Origin: Stutzerimonas stutzeri
GTDB taxonomy: Bacteria > Pseudomonadota > Gammaproteobacteria > Pseudomonadales > Pseudomonadaceae
Assembly (NCBI RefSeq): GCF_000952685.1
Contig: NZ_JYHV01000011.1
Location: forward strand, 124,001-188,000
Reading direction: 5' to 3'
Length of the DNA stretch: 64,000 nucleotides
Shown piece after piece: positions 27,047-38,627 of the stretch. The translations under genes and the position numbers were made by a program. Positions within the stretch are counted from its first letter, which is position 1. Each line of letters begins with the position of its first letter. The notes under the pieces are model-generated. The model saw nothing but the letters and a program-made list of their open reading frames with translations. It did not search any database and was not told the origin of the DNA.

Positions 27047-30000
27047 ATGCCAAAACGTACAGATATCAAAAGCATCCTGATCCTCGGCGCCGGGCCCATT
27101 GTCATCGGCCAAGCCTGCGAGTTCGACTACTCCGGTGCTCAGGCCTGCAAGGCGCTGCGCGAGGAGGGATTCCGCGTCATTCTGGTGAACTCCAATCCGG
27201 CCACCATCATGACCGACCCGGCCATGGCTGACGCTACCTACATCGAGCCGATCAAGTGGGCCACCGTGGCCAAGATCATCGAGAAGGAGCGCCCCGATGC
27301 GCTGCTGCCGACCATGGGCGGCCAGACGGCGCTGAACTGCGCTCTGGACCTGGAAAAGCATGGCGTGCTCGAGAAGTTCGGTGTCGAGATGATCGGTGCC
27401 AACGCCGACACCATTGACAAGGCAGAGGACCGTTCGCGCTTCGACAAGGCGATGAAGAACATCGGTTTGGCGTGCCCGGTTTCAGGCATCGCGCACAACA
27501 TGGACGAAGCCTACGGCGTATTGGAGAAGGTCGGTTTTCCCTGCATCATCCGCCCGTCTTTCACCATGGGTGGAACCGGTGGCGGTATCGCCTACAACCG
27601 TGAAGAGTTCGAGGAAATCTGCGCCCGCGGCCTCGACCTGTCGCCGACCAGCGAGCTGCTGATCGACGAATCGCTGATCGGCTGGAAGGAATACGAGATG
27701 GAGGTGGTCCGCGACAAGAAGGACAACTGCATCATCGTCTGCGCCATCGAGAACTTCGACCCTATGGGTGTGCACACCGGTGACTCCATTACCGTTGCTC
27801 CTGCCCAGACTCTGACCGACAAGGAATACCAGATCCTGCGTAATGCGTCCCTGGCGGTGCTGCGCGAGATCGGCGTGGAAACCGGCGGCTCCAACGTGCA
27901 GTTCGGCATCTGCCCGAATACGGGGCGCATGGTGGTAATCGAGATGAACCCGCGTGTGTCGCGTTCCTCGGCGCTGGCCTCCAAGGCCACCGGTTTCCCG
28001 ATCGCCAAGATCGCAGCCAAGCTAGCAGTCGGCTATACCCTCGACGAGTTGCAGAACGACATCACCGGCGGCCGCACGCCGGCGTCCTTCGAGCCGGCGA
28101 TCGACTACGTGGTTACCAAGATCCCGCGTTTCGCCTTCGAGAAGTTTCCCAAGGCGGATGCCCGTCTGACCACTCAGATGAAGTCCGTTGGCGAAGTTAT
28201 GGCCATCGGTCGCACTTTCCAGGAATCCGTACAGAAAGCGCTGCGCGGCCTGGAAGTAGGTGTTTCGGGCTTTGATCCGAAGTTGGATCTGGCCGATCCG
28301 GAGAGCGAAAGCACGCTCAAGCGTGAGCTAACCGTGCCGGGTGCGGACCGTATCTGGTATCTGGCTGATGCCTTCCGTGCTGGCAAAAGCGTCGCCGAAG
28401 TCTTCGACCTGACACGTATCGATGAGTGGTTCCTGGTGCAGATCGAGGATCTGATCAAGGACGAAGAGCGGATCAAGACCATGGGTCTGTCCAATATCGA
28501 TCGCGACGTCATGTACAAACTCAAGCGCAAGGGCTTCTCCGATGCGCGCCTGGCCAAGTTGCTCGGCGTAACCGAGAAGAATCTGCGTAATCATCGTCAC
28601 AAACTCAAGGTGTTGCCGGTCTACAAGCGCGTCGATACCTGTGCCGCCGAGTTCGCTACCGACACCGCCTACATGTATTCGACCTACGAGGAAGAATGCG
28701 AGGCCAACCCGTCGAGCCGCGACAAGATCATGATCCTCGGCGGTGGCCCGAACCGCATCGGCCAAGGCATCGAGTTCGACTACTGCTGCGTGCATGCGGC
28801 CCTGGCGATGCGTGACGACGGTTACGAGACCATCATGGTCAACTGCAACCCTGAAACCGTCTCCACCGACTATGACACCTCGGATCGCCTGTATTTCGAG
28901 CCGGTGACTCTGGAAGACGTGCTGGAAATCGTCCGGGTCGAGCAGCCCAAGGGCGTCATCGTGCAGTACGGCGGCCAGACTCCGCTGAAGCTGGCTCGAG
29001 CTCTGGAAGAGGCCGGCGTGCCGATCATCGGGACCAGTCCCGACGCTATCGACCGTGCCGAAGACCGCGAGCGCTTCCAGCAGATGGTCGAGCGCCTGAA
29101 CCTGCGTCAGCCGCCGAACGCGACGGCGCGCAGCGAAGAGGAAGCCCTGGCCGCGTCCAAGGTCATCGGCTATCCGCTGGTGGTGCGCCCGTCCTACGTG
29201 CTGGGTGGCCGGGCGATGGAAATCGTCTATCAGGAAGAAGAGCTGCGCCGTTACATGCGCGAGGCGGTCAAGGTGTCCAACGACAGCCCGGTCTTGCTCG
29301 ACCACTTTCTCAACTGCGCCATCGAAGTCGACATCGACGCGGTATGCGACGGCGAGCAGGTGGTGATCGGTGCGATCATGCAGCACATTGAGCAGGCGGG
29401 CGTGCACTCCGGTGATTCCGCGTGCTCCCTGCCGCCTTACTCGCTGCCGGCGCATATCCAGGACGAGATACGCGACCAGGTCAAGAAGATGGCGCTGGAG
29501 TTGGGCGTCGTTGGCCTGATGAACGTGCAGATGGCCGTGCAGGGGGAGGATATCTTCGTCATCGAAGTGAACCCCCGTGCCTCGCGTACCGTTCCCTTCG
29601 TGTCCAAGTGCATCGGCGTTTCGCTGGCGATGATCGCAGCGCGCGTCATGGCGGGCAAAACGCTGACCGAAGTTGGACTGACTGAAGAAATCATCCCCAA
29701 CTTCTACAGTGTCAAGGAAGCGGTGTTTCCGTTCGCCAAGTTCCCAGGCGTCGACCCGATCCTCGGTCCGGAGATGAAATCGACCGGCGAGGTTATGGGC
29801 GTTGGCGACAGCTTCGCCGAGGCCTTCGCCAAGGCGCAGCTCGGTGCCAGCGAAATCCTGCCGAACAGCGGTTGCGCCTTCATCAGCGTACGTGACGACG
29901 ACAAGCCGCATGTCGCCCAGGTGGCGAGAGACCTGATCGAGCTTGGTTTCGAGGTCGTCGGCACAGCCGGCACGGCCAAGATCATCGAGGCTGCCGGCCT

Positions 30001-30268
30001 CCCGGTGCGCCGCGTGAACAAGGTGACCGAAGGTCGTCCTCATGTTGTCGACATGATCAAGAATGACGAGGTCACCCTGATCATCAATACCACCGAGGGG
30101 CGTCAGTCCATCGCTGACTCCTACTCGATTCGTCGTAACGCCCTGCAGCACAAGATCTGCTGCACCACCACCCTGGCTGGTGGTCAGGCGATCTGTGAGG
30201 CGCTGAAGTTCGGTCCCGAGAAGTCCGTACGCCGGCTGCAGGATCTCCATGCAGGAATCCAGGCATGA
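27047..30268 (+). CDS. carB: Carbamoyl-phosphate synthase, large subunit
   Basis: The 1073-residue protein has the duplicated ATP-grasp structure: first half opens [20 protein letters not shown], second half [20 protein letters not shown] near residue 560. Each half has its own carbamoyl-phosphate signature ([17 protein letters not shown] and [20 protein letters not shown]). The C-terminal MGS-like allosteric domain (from about 935) is where ornithine and UMP act in relatives. It makes carbamoyl phosphate for arginine and pyrimidines. GAGAGA precedes the ATG. It overlaps greA by 4 bases (ATGA). Confidence 0.98.
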   Translation: MPKRTDIKSILILGAGPIVIGQACEFDYSGAQACKALREEGFRVILVNSNPATIMTDPAMADATYIEPIKWATVAKIIEKERPDALLPTMGGQTALNCALDLEKHGVLEKFGVEMIGANADTIDKAEDRSRFDKAMKNIGLACPVSGIAHNMDEAYGVLEKVGFPCIIRPSFTMGGTGGGIAYNREEFEEICARGLDLSPTSELLIDESLIGWKEYEMEVVRDKKDNCIIVCAIENFDPMGVHTGDSITVAPAQTLTDKEYQILRNASLAVLREIGVETGGSNVQFGICPNTGRMVVIEMNPRVSRSSALASKATGFPIAKIAAKLAVGYTLDELQNDITGGRTPASFEPAIDYVVTKIPRFAFEKFPKADARLTTQMKSVGEVMAIGRTFQESVQKALRGLEVGVSGFDPKLDLADPESESTLKRELTVPGADRIWYLADAFRAGKSVAEVFDLTRIDEWFLVQIEDLIKDEERIKTMGLSNIDRDVMYKLKRKGFSDARLAKLLGVTEKNLRNHRHKLKVLPVYKRVDTCAAEFATDTAYMYSTYEEECEANPSSRDKIMILGGGPNRIGQGIEFDYCCVHAALAMRDDGYETIMVNCNPETVSTDYDTSDRLYFEPVTLEDVLEIVRVEQPKGVIVQYGGQTPLKLARALEEAGVPIIGTSPDAIDRAEDRERFQQMVERLNLRQPPNATARSEEEALAASKVIGYPLVVRPSYVLGGRAMEIVYQEEELRRYMREAVKVSNDSPVLLDHFLNCAIEVDIDAVCDGEQVVIGAIMQHIEQAGVHSGDSACSLPPYSLPAHIQDEIRDQVKKMALELGVVGLMNVQMAVQGEDIFVIEVNPRASRTVPFVSKCIGVSLAMIAARVMAGKTLTEVGLTEEIIPNFYSVKEAVFPFAKFPGVDPILGPEMKSTGEVMGVGDSFAEAFAKAQLGASEILPNSGCAFISVRDDDKPHVAQVARDLIELGFEVVGTAGTAKIIEAAGLPVRRVNKVTEGRPHVVDMIKNDEVTLIINTTEGRQSIADSYSIRRNALQHKICCTTTLAGGQAICEALKFGPEKSVRRLQDLHAGIQA

Positions 30269-30741
30269 CTAAATACCCCATGACGGTCCAGGGCGCGCGC
30301 GCCCTGGAAGAAGAGCTCAAGCATCTCAAAACCGAACTGCGCCCGCAGATCACCCAGGCCATCGCCGAAGCGCGCGAGCTGGGTGATCTCAAGGAAAATG
30401 CCGAATACCATGCCGCCCGTGAGCAGCAAGGTATGGTGGAAGCGCGCATTCGCGACATCGAGGGGCGTCTGCAGAACGCCCAGGTCATCGATGTGGCGAG
30501 TATTCCGCATACCGGCAAGGTGATTTTCGGCACCACCGTGGATATCGCCAACGTCGAAACGGATGAAACCGTGACGTACCAGATCGTCGGTGACGACGAG
30601 TCGGACATCAAGCGCGGCAAACTGTCGGTCAGTTCCCCTATCGCTCGCGCGCTGGTGGGAAAGGAAGAGGGTGATGTGGTGACGGTAAGGACGCCCAGCG
30701 GCGTGGTCGAATACGAGATCGTCGAGGTTCGCCATATCTGA
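30265..30741 (+). CDS. greA: Transcription elongation factor GreA
   Basis: The 158-residue protein has the N-terminal coiled coil ([40 protein letters not shown], with the acidic tip that reaches the polymerase active site) and a C-terminal FKBP-like domain ([20 protein letters not shown]). It stimulates cleavage of backtracked transcripts. Its start overlaps the carB stop. Confidence 0.97.
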   Translation: MTKYPMTVQGARALEEELKHLKTELRPQITQAIAEARELGDLKENAEYHAAREQQGMVEARIRDIEGRLQNAQVIDVASIPHTGKVIFGTTVDIANVETDETVTYQIVGDDESDIKRGKLSVSSPIARALVGKEEGDVVTVRTPSGVVEYEIVEVRHI

Positions 30742-30751
30742 CCGTCGACCG

Positions 30752-31150
30752 ATGCGCGCAGGAATCATCAGTTGGCAGCTGGCCCAGACGTTCTGGGTCG
30801 GCGGCCTCTGGTTGCTACAGTTCGTGATGCTGCCGGCGCTGGCGAAAATTGGCCTGGCACCGCTGTTGATTGACGAGATCGCGTCCAGTCTGCGGCCATT
30901 GTTGGTAGGCTTTGCCGCGTTCTGCGTGGTTCTTCAGGCGGTCGTGTTGATCCAGTTGAGCGGCTTTCGCGCCCTCTGGCGGGACGTGCGTGGGCAGTTG
31001 CTGTTATCGGTGCTGCTGCTTGCGGCGAGTCATTTCGTGGTGCGGGCTGGTGTTGTCGAATCACCTTATTGGCTTGTATTCAGCTACTTGGTGATTGGAT
31101 TGTGCGGGCTGATGCTGGTGCTGCAAGTCGCTCCCGGACGGGAGCGATAG
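30752..31150 (+). CDS. DUF4149-like small membrane protein
   Basis: The 132-residue protein has four hydrophobic helices (about 5-28 AQTFWVGGLWLLQFVML, 45-70, 80-98 LLLSVLLLAASHFVV, 108-126 WLVFSYLVIGLCGLMLVL). It resembles the DUF4149 family found after greA in pseudomonads. No function is established. It follows greA by 10 bases and probably shares its transcript. Confidence 0.7.
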   Translation: MRAGIISWQLAQTFWVGGLWLLQFVMLPALAKIGLAPLLIDEIASSLRPLLVGFAAFCVVLQAVVLIQLSGFRALWRDVRGQLLLSVLLLAASHFVVRAGVVESPYWLVFSYLVIGLCGLMLVLQVAPGRER

Positions 31151-31169
31151 CGGCAAGCCCGAGAGTGGC

Positions 31170-31481
31170 TCAGCCTTGAAAGCGATGCACGTTCGACAGC
31201 TGCTTGTTTACATTCGGGTTCTTGCGATAGACCAATGCCATCTTGCCGATGGACTGGACCAGTTCGCAGCGGCCGATCTTGCATAGTTCTTCTGTCACCG
31301 CACGACGATCATCGCGCTCGGTGATTCGCAGTTGTACTTTGATCAGTTCATGATCGCTCAAGGCGCGCTCCAGTTCGGCCTGGACCCCGTCGGTCAGGCC
31401 ATTCTCGGACACGATCAAAACCGGCTTCAGATGATGGCCGATGGATTTGTACTGCTTCTTCTGCTCATTGGTGAGCGGCAT
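31170..31481 (-). CDS. yhbY: CRM-domain RNA-binding protein YhbY
   Basis: The 103-residue protein is a single CRM domain: LTNEQKKQYKSIGHHLKPVL, SENGLTDGVQAELERALSDH, ELIKVQL, and RCELVQSIGKMALVYRKN. E. coli YhbY associates with pre-50S ribosomal particles. It is divergent from rlmE, which modifies 23S rRNA, a conserved pairing. Confidence 0.93.
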   Translation of the reverse strand: MPLTNEQKKQYKSIGHHLKPVLIVSENGLTDGVQAELERALSDHELIKVQLRITERDDRRAVTEELCKIGRCELVQSIGKMALVYRKNPNVNKQLSNVHRFQG

Positions 31482-31563
31482 AATTCGACCCTTGCGTCAG
31501 AACCCTTGAAAACGGCGGCTAGTGTAACTGACACACCCAGAGCCGCACAGATGAGGTATCAGC

Positions 31564-32214
31564 TTGGCACGTTCCAAGACCAGCCCGCGTTGGCTGAAAG
31601 AGCATTTCGACGATCCTTACGTGAAGATGGCGCAGCGCGACGGCTATCGGTCCCGGGCAAGCTACAAGCTGCTCGAGATTCAGGAGAAGGATCGTATCCT
31701 TCGGCCAGGCATGACCGTGGTCGACCTCGGCGCTGCGCCGGGCGGGTGGTCTCAGGTCACCAGCCGAGTGATCGGCGATCGTGGGCGGCTGATCGCATCC
31801 GACATTCTGCCGATGGATAGCATCGCCGATGTGACCTTCGTGTTGGGTGACTTCACCGAGGACGAGGTGTTTGCTGAAATTCTTCAAGCCATCGGGGAAA
31901 CGCAAGTCGACCTTGTGATTTCAGATATGGCCCCCAATATGAGTGGGGTGAAGGTAGCTGACCAAGCGCGAGCGATGTTTCTCTGCGAGCTGGCCTTGGA
32001 TTTGGCCATGCGGGTATTGCGCCCGGGTGGCGATTTCCTGATCAAGATCTTCCAGGGCGAAGGCTTCGACGCCTACCTGAAGGAGGTCCGGCAGAATTTC
32101 GACAAGGTCCAGATGCGTAAACCCTTGTCTTCCCGGGATCGGTCGCGCGAACAGTACCTGTTGGCCCGCGGCTATCGTGGCGATGGCAACGAGATGGATA
32201 CGCCGCGGTCCTAG
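31564..32214 (+). CDS. rlmE: 23S rRNA 2'-O-ribose methyltransferase RlmE (FtsJ)
   Basis: The 216-residue enzyme modifies U2552 of 23S rRNA (E. coli numbering). It shows [18 protein letters not shown], the SAM motif [25 protein letters not shown], and [12 protein letters not shown], giving the K-D-K-E tetrad. The start is TTG 31564 with GAGG 7 bases before; no ATG precedes the conserved MARSKTS region. It is paired with ftsH downstream, as in E. coli. Confidence 0.95.
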   Translation: MARSKTSPRWLKEHFDDPYVKMAQRDGYRSRASYKLLEIQEKDRILRPGMTVVDLGAAPGGWSQVTSRVIGDRGRLIASDILPMDSIADVTFVLGDFTEDEVFAEILQAIGETQVDLVISDMAPNMSGVKVADQARAMFLCELALDLAMRVLRPGGDFLIKIFQGEGFDAYLKEVRQNFDKVQMRKPLSSRDRSREQYLLARGYRGDGNEMDTPRS

Positions 32215-32392
32215 TAGTAAGGATACCCAGGCAGGTACCTACCGCCGGAATTACGGGCTGGTTTCATATCGGGTTACAGACCAAGCTGCCCGTTCAGCGA
32301 CGTTGTGTAGTAAGTTAGGCCGAGAGCGAGCATCGGCCGTCATGCAGGCTCCCGACAACAGGCCTGCTCTAGAGGGTAGTGAATTGAACGAC

Positions 32393-34303
32393 ATGGCAAA
32401 AAACCTGATCCTGTGGTTGATCATTGCCGCTGTCCTGGTGACGGTGATGAACAACTTTTCCAGCCCGACCGAGCCGCAGACGCTCAATTACTCGGATTTC
32501 ATCGAGCAGGTGAAAGAAGGTCGTGTGGAGCGCGTGACCGTCGATGGTTACGTCATTACCGGCAAACGCAGTGATGGTGAGACCTTCAAGACGATCCGTC
32601 CGGCGATTCAGGACAATGGCCTGATCGGCGACCTGATCAACAACGACGTGGTGATCGAAGGCAAGCAGCCGGAGCAGCAGAGCATCTGGACGCAGTTGCT
32701 GGTCGCCAGCTTCCCGATTCTGGTCATCATCGCGGTCTTCATGTTCTTCATGCGCCAGATGCAGGGTGGTGCGGGTGGCAAGGGTGGGCCTATGAGTTTC
32801 GGCAAGAGCAAGGCGCGCCTGCTTTCCGAAGACCAGGTCAAGACCACCTTCGCCGATGTGGCTGGTTGTGATGAGGCCAAGGAAGAAGTTACCGAGCTGG
32901 TCGAATTCCTGCGCGATCCGGGCAAGTTTCAGCGCCTCGGTGGTCGCATCCCGCGCGGTGTGCTGATGGTCGGTTCGCCGGGTACCGGTAAGACGCTACT
33001 GGCCAAGGCGGTCGCTGGCGAAGCCAAGGTTCCTTTCTTCACCATTTCGGGCTCCGACTTCGTCGAGATGTTCGTTGGTGTGGGTGCCAGCCGTGTACGA
33101 GACATGTTCGAGCAGGCCAAGAAGCACGCGCCCTGCATCATCTTTATCGATGAGATCGATGCGGTCGGTCGTCACCGTGGCGCCGGTCTCGGCGGCGGAC
33201 ATGACGAGCGCGAGCAAACGCTCAACCAGCTGCTCGTGGAGATGGACGGTTTCGAAATGAACGACGGCATCATCGTCATCGCCGCAACCAACCGTCCGGA
33301 CGTCCTCGACCCCGCATTGCTGCGCCCCGGCCGCTTTGATCGGCAGGTAGTGGTCGGGCTGCCGGATATCCGTGGCCGCGAACAGATTCTGAAAGTTCAT
33401 ATGCGCAAGGTTCCGCTTGGTGACAGCGTCGAGCCGGCGTTGATCGCTCGCGGCACGCCCGGTTTCTCCGGTGCTGATCTAGCCAATCTGGTAAACGAAG
33501 CCTCGCTGTTCGCCGCGCGTGCAGGCAAGCGTGTGGTCGAAATGAAAGAGTTCGAGCTGGCCAAGGACAAGATCATGATGGGCGCCGAGCGCAAGTCGAT
33601 GGTCATGTCCGAGAAGGAGCGCCTTAACACGGCGTATCACGAAGCGGGCCACGCAATCGTCGGGCGCGTCGTGCCGGAGCATGATCCTGTCTACAAGGTT
33701 TCGATCATTCCGCGTGGCCGGGCGCTCGGTGTCACCATGTTCCTTCCCGAAGAAGATCGTTACAGCCTTTCCAAGCGCGCCTTGATCAGCCAGATCTGCT
33801 CGCTGTTCGGTGGTCGTATCGCCGAGGAGATGACTCTTGGTTTCGAGGGGGTTACGACAGGGGCGTCGAACGACATCATGCGTGCCACGCAACTGGCTCG
33901 TAACATGGTCACCAAGTGGGGTTTGTCTGAAAAGCTCGGCCCTTTGATGTACGCCGAAGAAGAAGGAGAAGTCTTTCTGGGGCGCAGTGCCGGCAGCCAG
34001 CACACCAACGTCTCCGGCGACACCGCCAAACTGATCGACCAGGAAGTCCGCAGTATCATTGATCACTGCTACGGTACGGCCAAGCAGATCCTGGCCGACA
34101 ACCGTGACAAGCTCGATCTGATGGCGGAAACGCTGATGAAATACGAAACGATCGACTCCGATCAGATCGACGACATCATGGCGGGCCGTACACCCCGCGA
34201 GCCGCGCGACTGGCAAGACGGCTCGGGGCCTACCGGAACGCCGGTGCAGCCTGAGGGTGGTCGCCCGCAGACGCCGATTGGTGGTCCTGCTGGCGAGCAC
34301 TGA
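32393..34303 (+). CDS. ftsH: ATP-dependent zinc metalloprotease FtsH
   Basis: The 636-residue membrane protease has two N-terminal membrane spans ([15 protein letters not shown] and [18 protein letters not shown]) around a periplasmic domain. AAA+ motifs follow (Walker [15 protein letters not shown], Walker [36 protein letters not shown]), then the zinc site HEAGHAIVG near residue 418. It degrades SsrA-tagged and membrane proteins and sigma-32. The ATG at 32393 is the conserved start; the frame is open another 72 codons upstream, across rlmE, without conservation. Confidence 0.97.
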   Translation: MAKNLILWLIIAAVLVTVMNNFSSPTEPQTLNYSDFIEQVKEGRVERVTVDGYVITGKRSDGETFKTIRPAIQDNGLIGDLINNDVVIEGKQPEQQSIWTQLLVASFPILVIIAVFMFFMRQMQGGAGGKGGPMSFGKSKARLLSEDQVKTTFADVAGCDEAKEEVTELVEFLRDPGKFQRLGGRIPRGVLMVGSPGTGKTLLAKAVAGEAKVPFFTISGSDFVEMFVGVGASRVRDMFEQAKKHAPCIIFIDEIDAVGRHRGAGLGGGHDEREQTLNQLLVEMDGFEMNDGIIVIAATNRPDVLDPALLRPGRFDRQVVVGLPDIRGREQILKVHMRKVPLGDSVEPALIARGTPGFSGADLANLVNEASLFAARAGKRVVEMKEFELAKDKIMMGAERKSMVMSEKERLNTAYHEAGHAIVGRVVPEHDPVYKVSIIPRGRALGVTMFLPEEDRYSLSKRALISQICSLFGGRIAEEMTLGFEGVTTGASNDIMRATQLARNMVTKWGLSEKLGPLMYAEEEGEVFLGRSAGSQHTNVSGDTAKLIDQEVRSIIDHCYGTAKQILADNRDKLDLMAETLMKYETIDSDQIDDIMAGRTPREPRDWQDGSGPTGTPVQPEGGRPQTPIGGPAGEH

Positions 34304-34318
34304 GCTAAGGCTGTTTCG

Positions 34319-35170
34319 ATGACTGAATCGTTGCACCCAACCCGGCTGTCTTGTGGCAGCCGGGTTCTCGATTTATCCCGCCCACATGTCATGGGTATTC
34401 TCAACGTCACTCCCGATTCATTCTCCGATGGCGGTCAGCACAACGGGGTTGATGCGGCGCTGCGCCATGCAGAGGCGATGGCAGCTGCTGGCGCGTCGCT
34501 GATCGACATCGGTGGCGAGTCCACGCGGCCTGGTGCGCGCGTCGTCTCCCCTCTGGAGGAGCTTGAGCGAGTGGCGCCGGTGGTTGAGGCGATTGCGCGC
34601 GAGCTTGATGTAATCATCTCGGTGGACACCTCGACGCCTGCCGTGATCCGCGAGAGCGCGTGTCTCGGCGCGGGGCTGATCAATGACGTGCGTTCGCTCT
34701 CCCGTGATGGAGCACTGGACGCGGTGGCTGACAGTGGCCTTCCGGTGTGCTTGATGCATATGCGCGGTGAGCCGGCTGACATGCAGAACGATCCTCGCTA
34801 TGAGGACGTCACCGCTGAAGTGCTGAGGTTTCTCCGCGAACGCATGGACATTTGTGTTGCTGCGGGGGTTCCGGTCGAGCGGATCGTACTCGATCCAGGG
34901 TTTGGGTTCGCAAAGACCCTTTCGCATAACCTCAGCTTGTTCAAGCATATGGAGCAGCTGCATGCGTTGGGGCGACCTTTGCTGGTCGGAGTGTCACGAA
35001 AGAGCATGATTGGGCAGGCGCTTGGGCGCGACGTCGAGCACCGCTTGCATGGCAGCCTCGCGCTTGCGGCGTTGGCGGTTGCCAAGGGTGCGCGCATTCT
35101 GCGTGTGCATGACGTGGCTGAAACGGTTGATGTGGTTCGAATGATCGCTGCAGTGCAGGCGGCAGAATAG
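34319..35170 (+). CDS. folP: Dihydropteroate synthase
   Basis: The 283-residue TIM-barrel enzyme shows both family signatures: [17 protein letters not shown] and [16 protein letters not shown], plus [10 protein letters not shown] and [13 protein letters not shown]. It joins p-aminobenzoate to the pterin to make dihydropteroate and is the sulphonamide target. It lies 15 bases after ftsH and 10 before glmM, in one operon. folK, for the preceding step, is at 57539-58033. Confidence 0.96.
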   Translation: MTESLHPTRLSCGSRVLDLSRPHVMGILNVTPDSFSDGGQHNGVDAALRHAEAMAAAGASLIDIGGESTRPGARVVSPLEELERVAPVVEAIARELDVIISVDTSTPAVIRESACLGAGLINDVRSLSRDGALDAVADSGLPVCLMHMRGEPADMQNDPRYEDVTAEVLRFLRERMDICVAAGVPVERIVLDPGFGFAKTLSHNLSLFKHMEQLHALGRPLLVGVSRKSMIGQALGRDVEHRLHGSLALAALAVAKGARILRVHDVAETVDVVRMIAAVQAAE

Positions 35171-35180
35171 GGAATTCTTC

Positions 35181-36518
35181 ATGGCTAGAAAGTATTTTGG
35201 AACCGACGGCATTCGTGGTCATGTCGGGCAGTTTCCGATCACTCCGGACTTCATGCTCAAACTCGGATGGGCGGCCGGAATGGCGTTCCGCAAGCATGGG
35301 AAATGCCGCATTCTGATCGGCAAGGACACCCGTATCTCTGGCTATATGTTCGAGTCCGCTTTGCAGGCTGGGCTATCGGCCGCAGGCGCCGACGTGTTGC
35401 TGCTCGGGCCCATGCCAACTCCGGCTGTCGCTTATCTGACCCGTACCTTTCACGCGGATGCGGGCATCGTGATCAGCGCCTCGCATAATCCTCATCATGA
35501 CAACGGCATCAAGTTCTTCTCTGGCCGGGGAACGAAACTTCCGGACGAAGTCGAGCTGATGATTGAGGAGCTGCTCGATACACCGATGTCTGTGGTGGAA
35601 TCGGCGCAACTCGGTAAGGCATCGCGTATCAACGATGCAGCGGGCCGTTACATCGAATTCTGCAAGAGCAGCGTGCCGACCAGTACCGATTTCTCTGGTA
35701 TGAAGATCGTGCTCGATTGCGCTCACGGCGCCACGTACAAAGTTGCGCCCAGTGTCTTCCGCGAGCTTGGGGCAGAGGTGGTGGTTATCGCCGCTCAGCC
35801 TGACGGCCTGAATATCAATGCTGATGTCGGATCGACCCATGTGGGGCAGCTGCAGAAGGCGGTGATCGAGCATGGTGCGGACCTCGGGATCGCCTTCGAC
35901 GGGGACGGCGATCGCGTGATGATGGTCGATCATACCGGGGCTCAGGTGGACGGTGACGAGTTGCTCTACATCATCGCCACCGACCTGCAGGATCGTGATC
36001 GCCTGGCGGGAGGGGTGGTTGGCACTCTGATGAGTAATCTTGGCCTTGAGCTGGCGCTCAAAGCGCGTGATATCCCTTTCGTTCGCGCTAAGGTGGGTGA
36101 TCGCTACGTGATGGCGGAAATGCTCGAGCGTGACTGGGTGCTCGGGGGGGAGAATTCAGGGCATATCGTCTGTGCACAGCATGTGACAACCGGGGATGCG
36201 ATCATCGCGGCGCTACAGGTCGTACTCGCATTGAGACGTCGTGGGCAGAATCTTGCGCAGGAGCGACTGGCCTGGAATAAATGCCCACAGGTGTTGATCA
36301 ATGTGCGCTTCGCCGGTGATCGAGATCCTATTTCTCACCCTCAGGTTCAAGCGGTCTGTGACAGCGTCACCGAGCGGATGGCGGGTCGTGGCCGGGTGCT
36401 GTTGCGCAAGTCGGGAACCGAGCCGTTGGTGCGTGTAATGGTCGAAGGGGATGATGAAAAGCAGGTTCGGTGTTATGCCGAAGAACTGGCGAATGCGGTT
36501 ACCGAAGTTTGTGCGTGA
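35181..36518 (+). CDS. glmM: Phosphoglucosamine mutase
   Basis: The 445-residue enzyme converts glucosamine-6-phosphate to the 1-phosphate for UDP-GlcNAc. It opens [17 protein letters not shown], has the active phosphoserine loop [19 protein letters not shown] (Ser near residue 102), the metal loop [13 protein letters not shown], and the phosphate-binding [27 protein letters not shown] precedes the ATG. Confidence 0.97.
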   Translation: MARKYFGTDGIRGHVGQFPITPDFMLKLGWAAGMAFRKHGKCRILIGKDTRISGYMFESALQAGLSAAGADVLLLGPMPTPAVAYLTRTFHADAGIVISASHNPHHDNGIKFFSGRGTKLPDEVELMIEELLDTPMSVVESAQLGKASRINDAAGRYIEFCKSSVPTSTDFSGMKIVLDCAHGATYKVAPSVFRELGAEVVVIAAQPDGLNINADVGSTHVGQLQKAVIEHGADLGIAFDGDGDRVMMVDHTGAQVDGDELLYIIATDLQDRDRLAGGVVGTLMSNLGLELALKARDIPFVRAKVGDRYVMAEMLERDWVLGGENSGHIVCAQHVTTGDAIIAALQVVLALRRRGQNLAQERLAWNKCPQVLINVRFAGDRDPISHPQVQAVCDSVTERMAGRGRVLLRKSGTEPLVRVMVEGDDEKQVRCYAEELANAVTEVCA

Positions 36519-36584
36519 TTGTCGCTTGCCAGGTCTGTTTTCGTTGAGTACCATCTGCGCCCACTTTGACCGACGAGGTAAAGC

Positions 36585-37340
36585 ATGCGTCGCCCCCTGG
36601 TAGCTGGTAACTGGAAAATGAACGGTACCCGCGCCAGCGTCGCAGAGCTGATCGAGGCGCTTCGTCAACAGGAAATTCCTGCCACGGTAGAAGTGGTCGT
36701 GTTTCCATCCTGTTTGCATCTGGTGCAGGTCGTGAGCGGTCTGGAAGACAAGGCGATCGCTGTTGGTGCTCAGGATTGCGCGGTACAGGCCGGCTTTGGC
36801 GCCTTGACCGGCGAAGAGTCTGTCTCTCAGCTGGCTGATGCGGGTTGCGGATGGGTGTTGGTCGGCCATTCCGAGCGGCGCCTGATTCTGGGCGAAAGTG
36901 ATGAAGTGGTAAGTAAGAAGTTCTCTGCAGCATTGGAGTGTGGAATGACTCCGGTGTTGTGTCTGGGTGAGACGCTTGAGCAGCGTCAGTCTGGGCAGAC
37001 TTTGGAAGTGGTGGGGCGTCAGCTGGCTCGCATAGTCGCTGATGCCGGAATTGCCGCTTTCGAGCGGGCGGTTGTGGCGTACGAGCCGGTCTGGGCGATA
37101 GGTACCGGGCTTACAGCTACGCCACAGCAAGCTCAGGAAGTGCATGCGGCTATTCGAGGGCAGTTGGCGCGTGAAGATCAACGTATCGCCGATGGTGTGC
37201 GTCTTCTCTATGGCGGCAGCGTAAAGGCGGATAATGCCGCCGAGCTTTTCGGGATGGCTGATATCGATGGGGGGCTCATCGGTGGGGCTTCTCTGAACGC
37301 GAATGATTTCGGTGCGATCTGTCGTGCCGCAGGGAACTGA
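36585..37340 (+). CDS. tpiA: Triosephosphate isomerase
   Basis: The 251-residue barrel enzyme interconverts the triose phosphates. Catalytic Lys is in VAGNWKMNG, His in LVGHSERR, Glu in [13 protein letters not shown], and the phosphate loop in [11 protein letters not shown] and GGLIGGASL. It precedes secG by 4 bases, the standard order in pseudomonads. Confidence 0.97.
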   Translation: MRRPLVAGNWKMNGTRASVAELIEALRQQEIPATVEVVVFPSCLHLVQVVSGLEDKAIAVGAQDCAVQAGFGALTGEESVSQLADAGCGWVLVGHSERRLILGESDEVVSKKFSAALECGMTPVLCLGETLEQRQSGQTLEVVGRQLARIVADAGIAAFERAVVAYEPVWAIGTGLTATPQQAQEVHAAIRGQLAREDQRIADGVRLLYGGSVKADNAAELFGMADIDGGLIGGASLNANDFGAICRAAGN

Positions 37341-37344
37341 TCAG

Positions 37345-37728
37345 ATGTTGCAGACTGTTGTGATTGTGGTGCATCTGCTGGTTGCCATTGGTGTGGTTGC
37401 GCTGGTGTTGCTGCAGCAAGGTAAAGGGGCGGATGCAGGGGCTTCTTTTGGTTCGGGTGCTTCGGCAACTGTTTTCGGAAGCCAAGGTTCCGCTACCTTT
37501 CTTAGTCGGTTTACTGCTATACTTGCCGGCGTTTTTTTCGTGACGAGTCTGGGGTTGGCGTTCTTCGCAACGCGGCAAGCCGATCAGATGTCGCAGGCGG
37601 GGCTACCGGATCCAGCGGTACTGGAAGTCCCGGTTAGCAAGCCGGCAGTTGAAGATGTGCCTGTTCTGGAAGCTACTCCGTCCGCACCTGGTGCAGACGA
37701 TGTACCTCAAGTCCAAGAGCAGAAGTAA
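37345..37728 (+). CDS. secG: Preprotein translocase subunit SecG
   Basis: The 127-residue protein has two membrane helices (about 3-22 [20 protein letters not shown] and 53-75) joined by the typical [20 protein letters not shown] loop. It belongs to SecYEG. The C-terminal 45 residues are Pro-, Val- and Asp-rich and cytoplasmic. The ATG at 37345 is used; an ATG inside tpiA 14 codons earlier is not conserved. Confidence 0.95.
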   Translation: MLQTVVIVVHLLVAIGVVALVLLQQGKGADAGASFGSGASATVFGSQGSATFLSRFTAILAGVFFVTSLGLAFFATRQADQMSQAGLPDPAVLEVPVSKPAVEDVPVLEATPSAPGADDVPQVQEQK

Positions 37729-37738
37729 AAAGGTTTTT

Positions 37739-37824
37739 GCCGAGGTGGTGGAATTGGTAGACACGCTACCTTGAGGTGGTAGTGGCCATAGGCTGTAGGG
37801 GTTCGAGTCCCCTCCTCGGTACCA
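37739..37824 (+). tRNA. tRNA-Leu (anticodon GAG)
   Basis: The 86-base RNA begins GCCGAGG and ends CCTCGGTACCA, closely like the E. coli tRNA-Leu(GAG). Anticodon arm CTACC-TTGAGGT-GGTAG puts GAG at 34-36. A long variable arm follows, and the T arm is GGGGTTCGAGTCCCC. The CCA is encoded. Confidence 0.97.
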
Positions 37825-37832
37825 AACAAGCA

Positions 37833-37860
37833 GGCCCGCAGATGCGGGCTTTCTTGTTTT
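37833..37860 (+). terminator. Hairpin after tRNA-Leu
   Basis: GCCCGCA and TGCGGGC form a stem followed by TTTCTTGTTTT, ending the secG/tRNA-Leu transcript before the next tRNA promoter. Confidence 0.75.
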
Positions 37861-37915
37861 CAGTGTTTGGGTTGACCTATTTCAGGTGCGGTCGTATAAT
37901 TCGTGCCCAGTTTGA

Positions 37916-37992
<77 letters not shown>

Positions 37993-37999
37993 GTTGATG

Positions 38000-38024
38000 A
38001 AAAGCCCCTGTCGAGGGGCTTTTT
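38000..38024 (+). terminator. Hairpin between tRNA-Met and rimP
   Basis: AAAAGCCCCT and AGGGGCTTTT pair around GTCG with a T run. As in E. coli metY-rimP, it may terminate most tRNA transcripts while letting some read into rimP. Confidence 0.75.
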
Positions 38025-38120
38025 ATTAGCTTCAAGCCAGGTCGCCGGCATCTACAGGCGATCATCAGGGATGGGCGTTTCGCCCATTTTTCATTTCTAC
38101 GGCATGCACGAGGGACTTCG

Positions 38121-38579
38121 ATGTCGAGCAAGCTAGAACAGTTGCAGGCCTTGTTGGCCCCGGTGGTCGAGGCGCTCGGCTATCAATGCTGGGGTATCGA
38201 ATTCATTTCGCAGGGTCGGCATTCCTTGTTGAGGGTCTATATCGATCATTCAAACGGGATTCTTGTCGACGATTGTGAAAAGGTCAGCCGCCAACTCAGC
38301 GGTGTGCTCGACGTCGAAGATCCGATCAGCTCCGATTACACCCTTGAGGTGTCCTCGCCTGGTATGGATCGGCCGCTGTTCACGCTTGAACAGTATGCGG
38401 CGCACGTGGGTGAACAAGTCAAAATAAAGCTGCGCTCGCCCTTCGAGGGGCGGCGCAATTTCCAGGGTCTTCTGCGCGGGATCGAGGAGCAGGATGTGGT
38501 GGTGCTGGTCGATGATCACGAATATCTGTTGCCGATCGACATGATCGACAAGACCAACATAATTCCCCGTTTTGAGTGA
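38121..38579 (+). CDS. rimP: Ribosome maturation factor RimP
   Basis: The 152-residue protein matches Rim[61 protein letters not shown], and a C-terminal SH3-like domain ([20 protein letters not shown]). It helps mature the 30S subunit. It is first in the nusA-infB operon. Confidence 0.96.
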   Translation: MSSKLEQLQALLAPVVEALGYQCWGIEFISQGRHSLLRVYIDHSNGILVDDCEKVSRQLSGVLDVEDPISSDYTLEVSSPGMDRPLFTLEQYAAHVGEQVKIKLRSPFEGRRNFQGLLRGIEEQDVVVLVDDHEYLLPIDMIDKTNIIPRFE

Positions 38580-38627
38580 ATCGCGGATCCCGCGGACCCC
38601 AATGGATTGCGATAGGCGAGGCGTACG

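Noticed and set aside
28328-30250. 640-codon open frame antisense to carB
   Set aside because: carB is unambiguous in the other strand; the antisense peptide has no recognisable motif.
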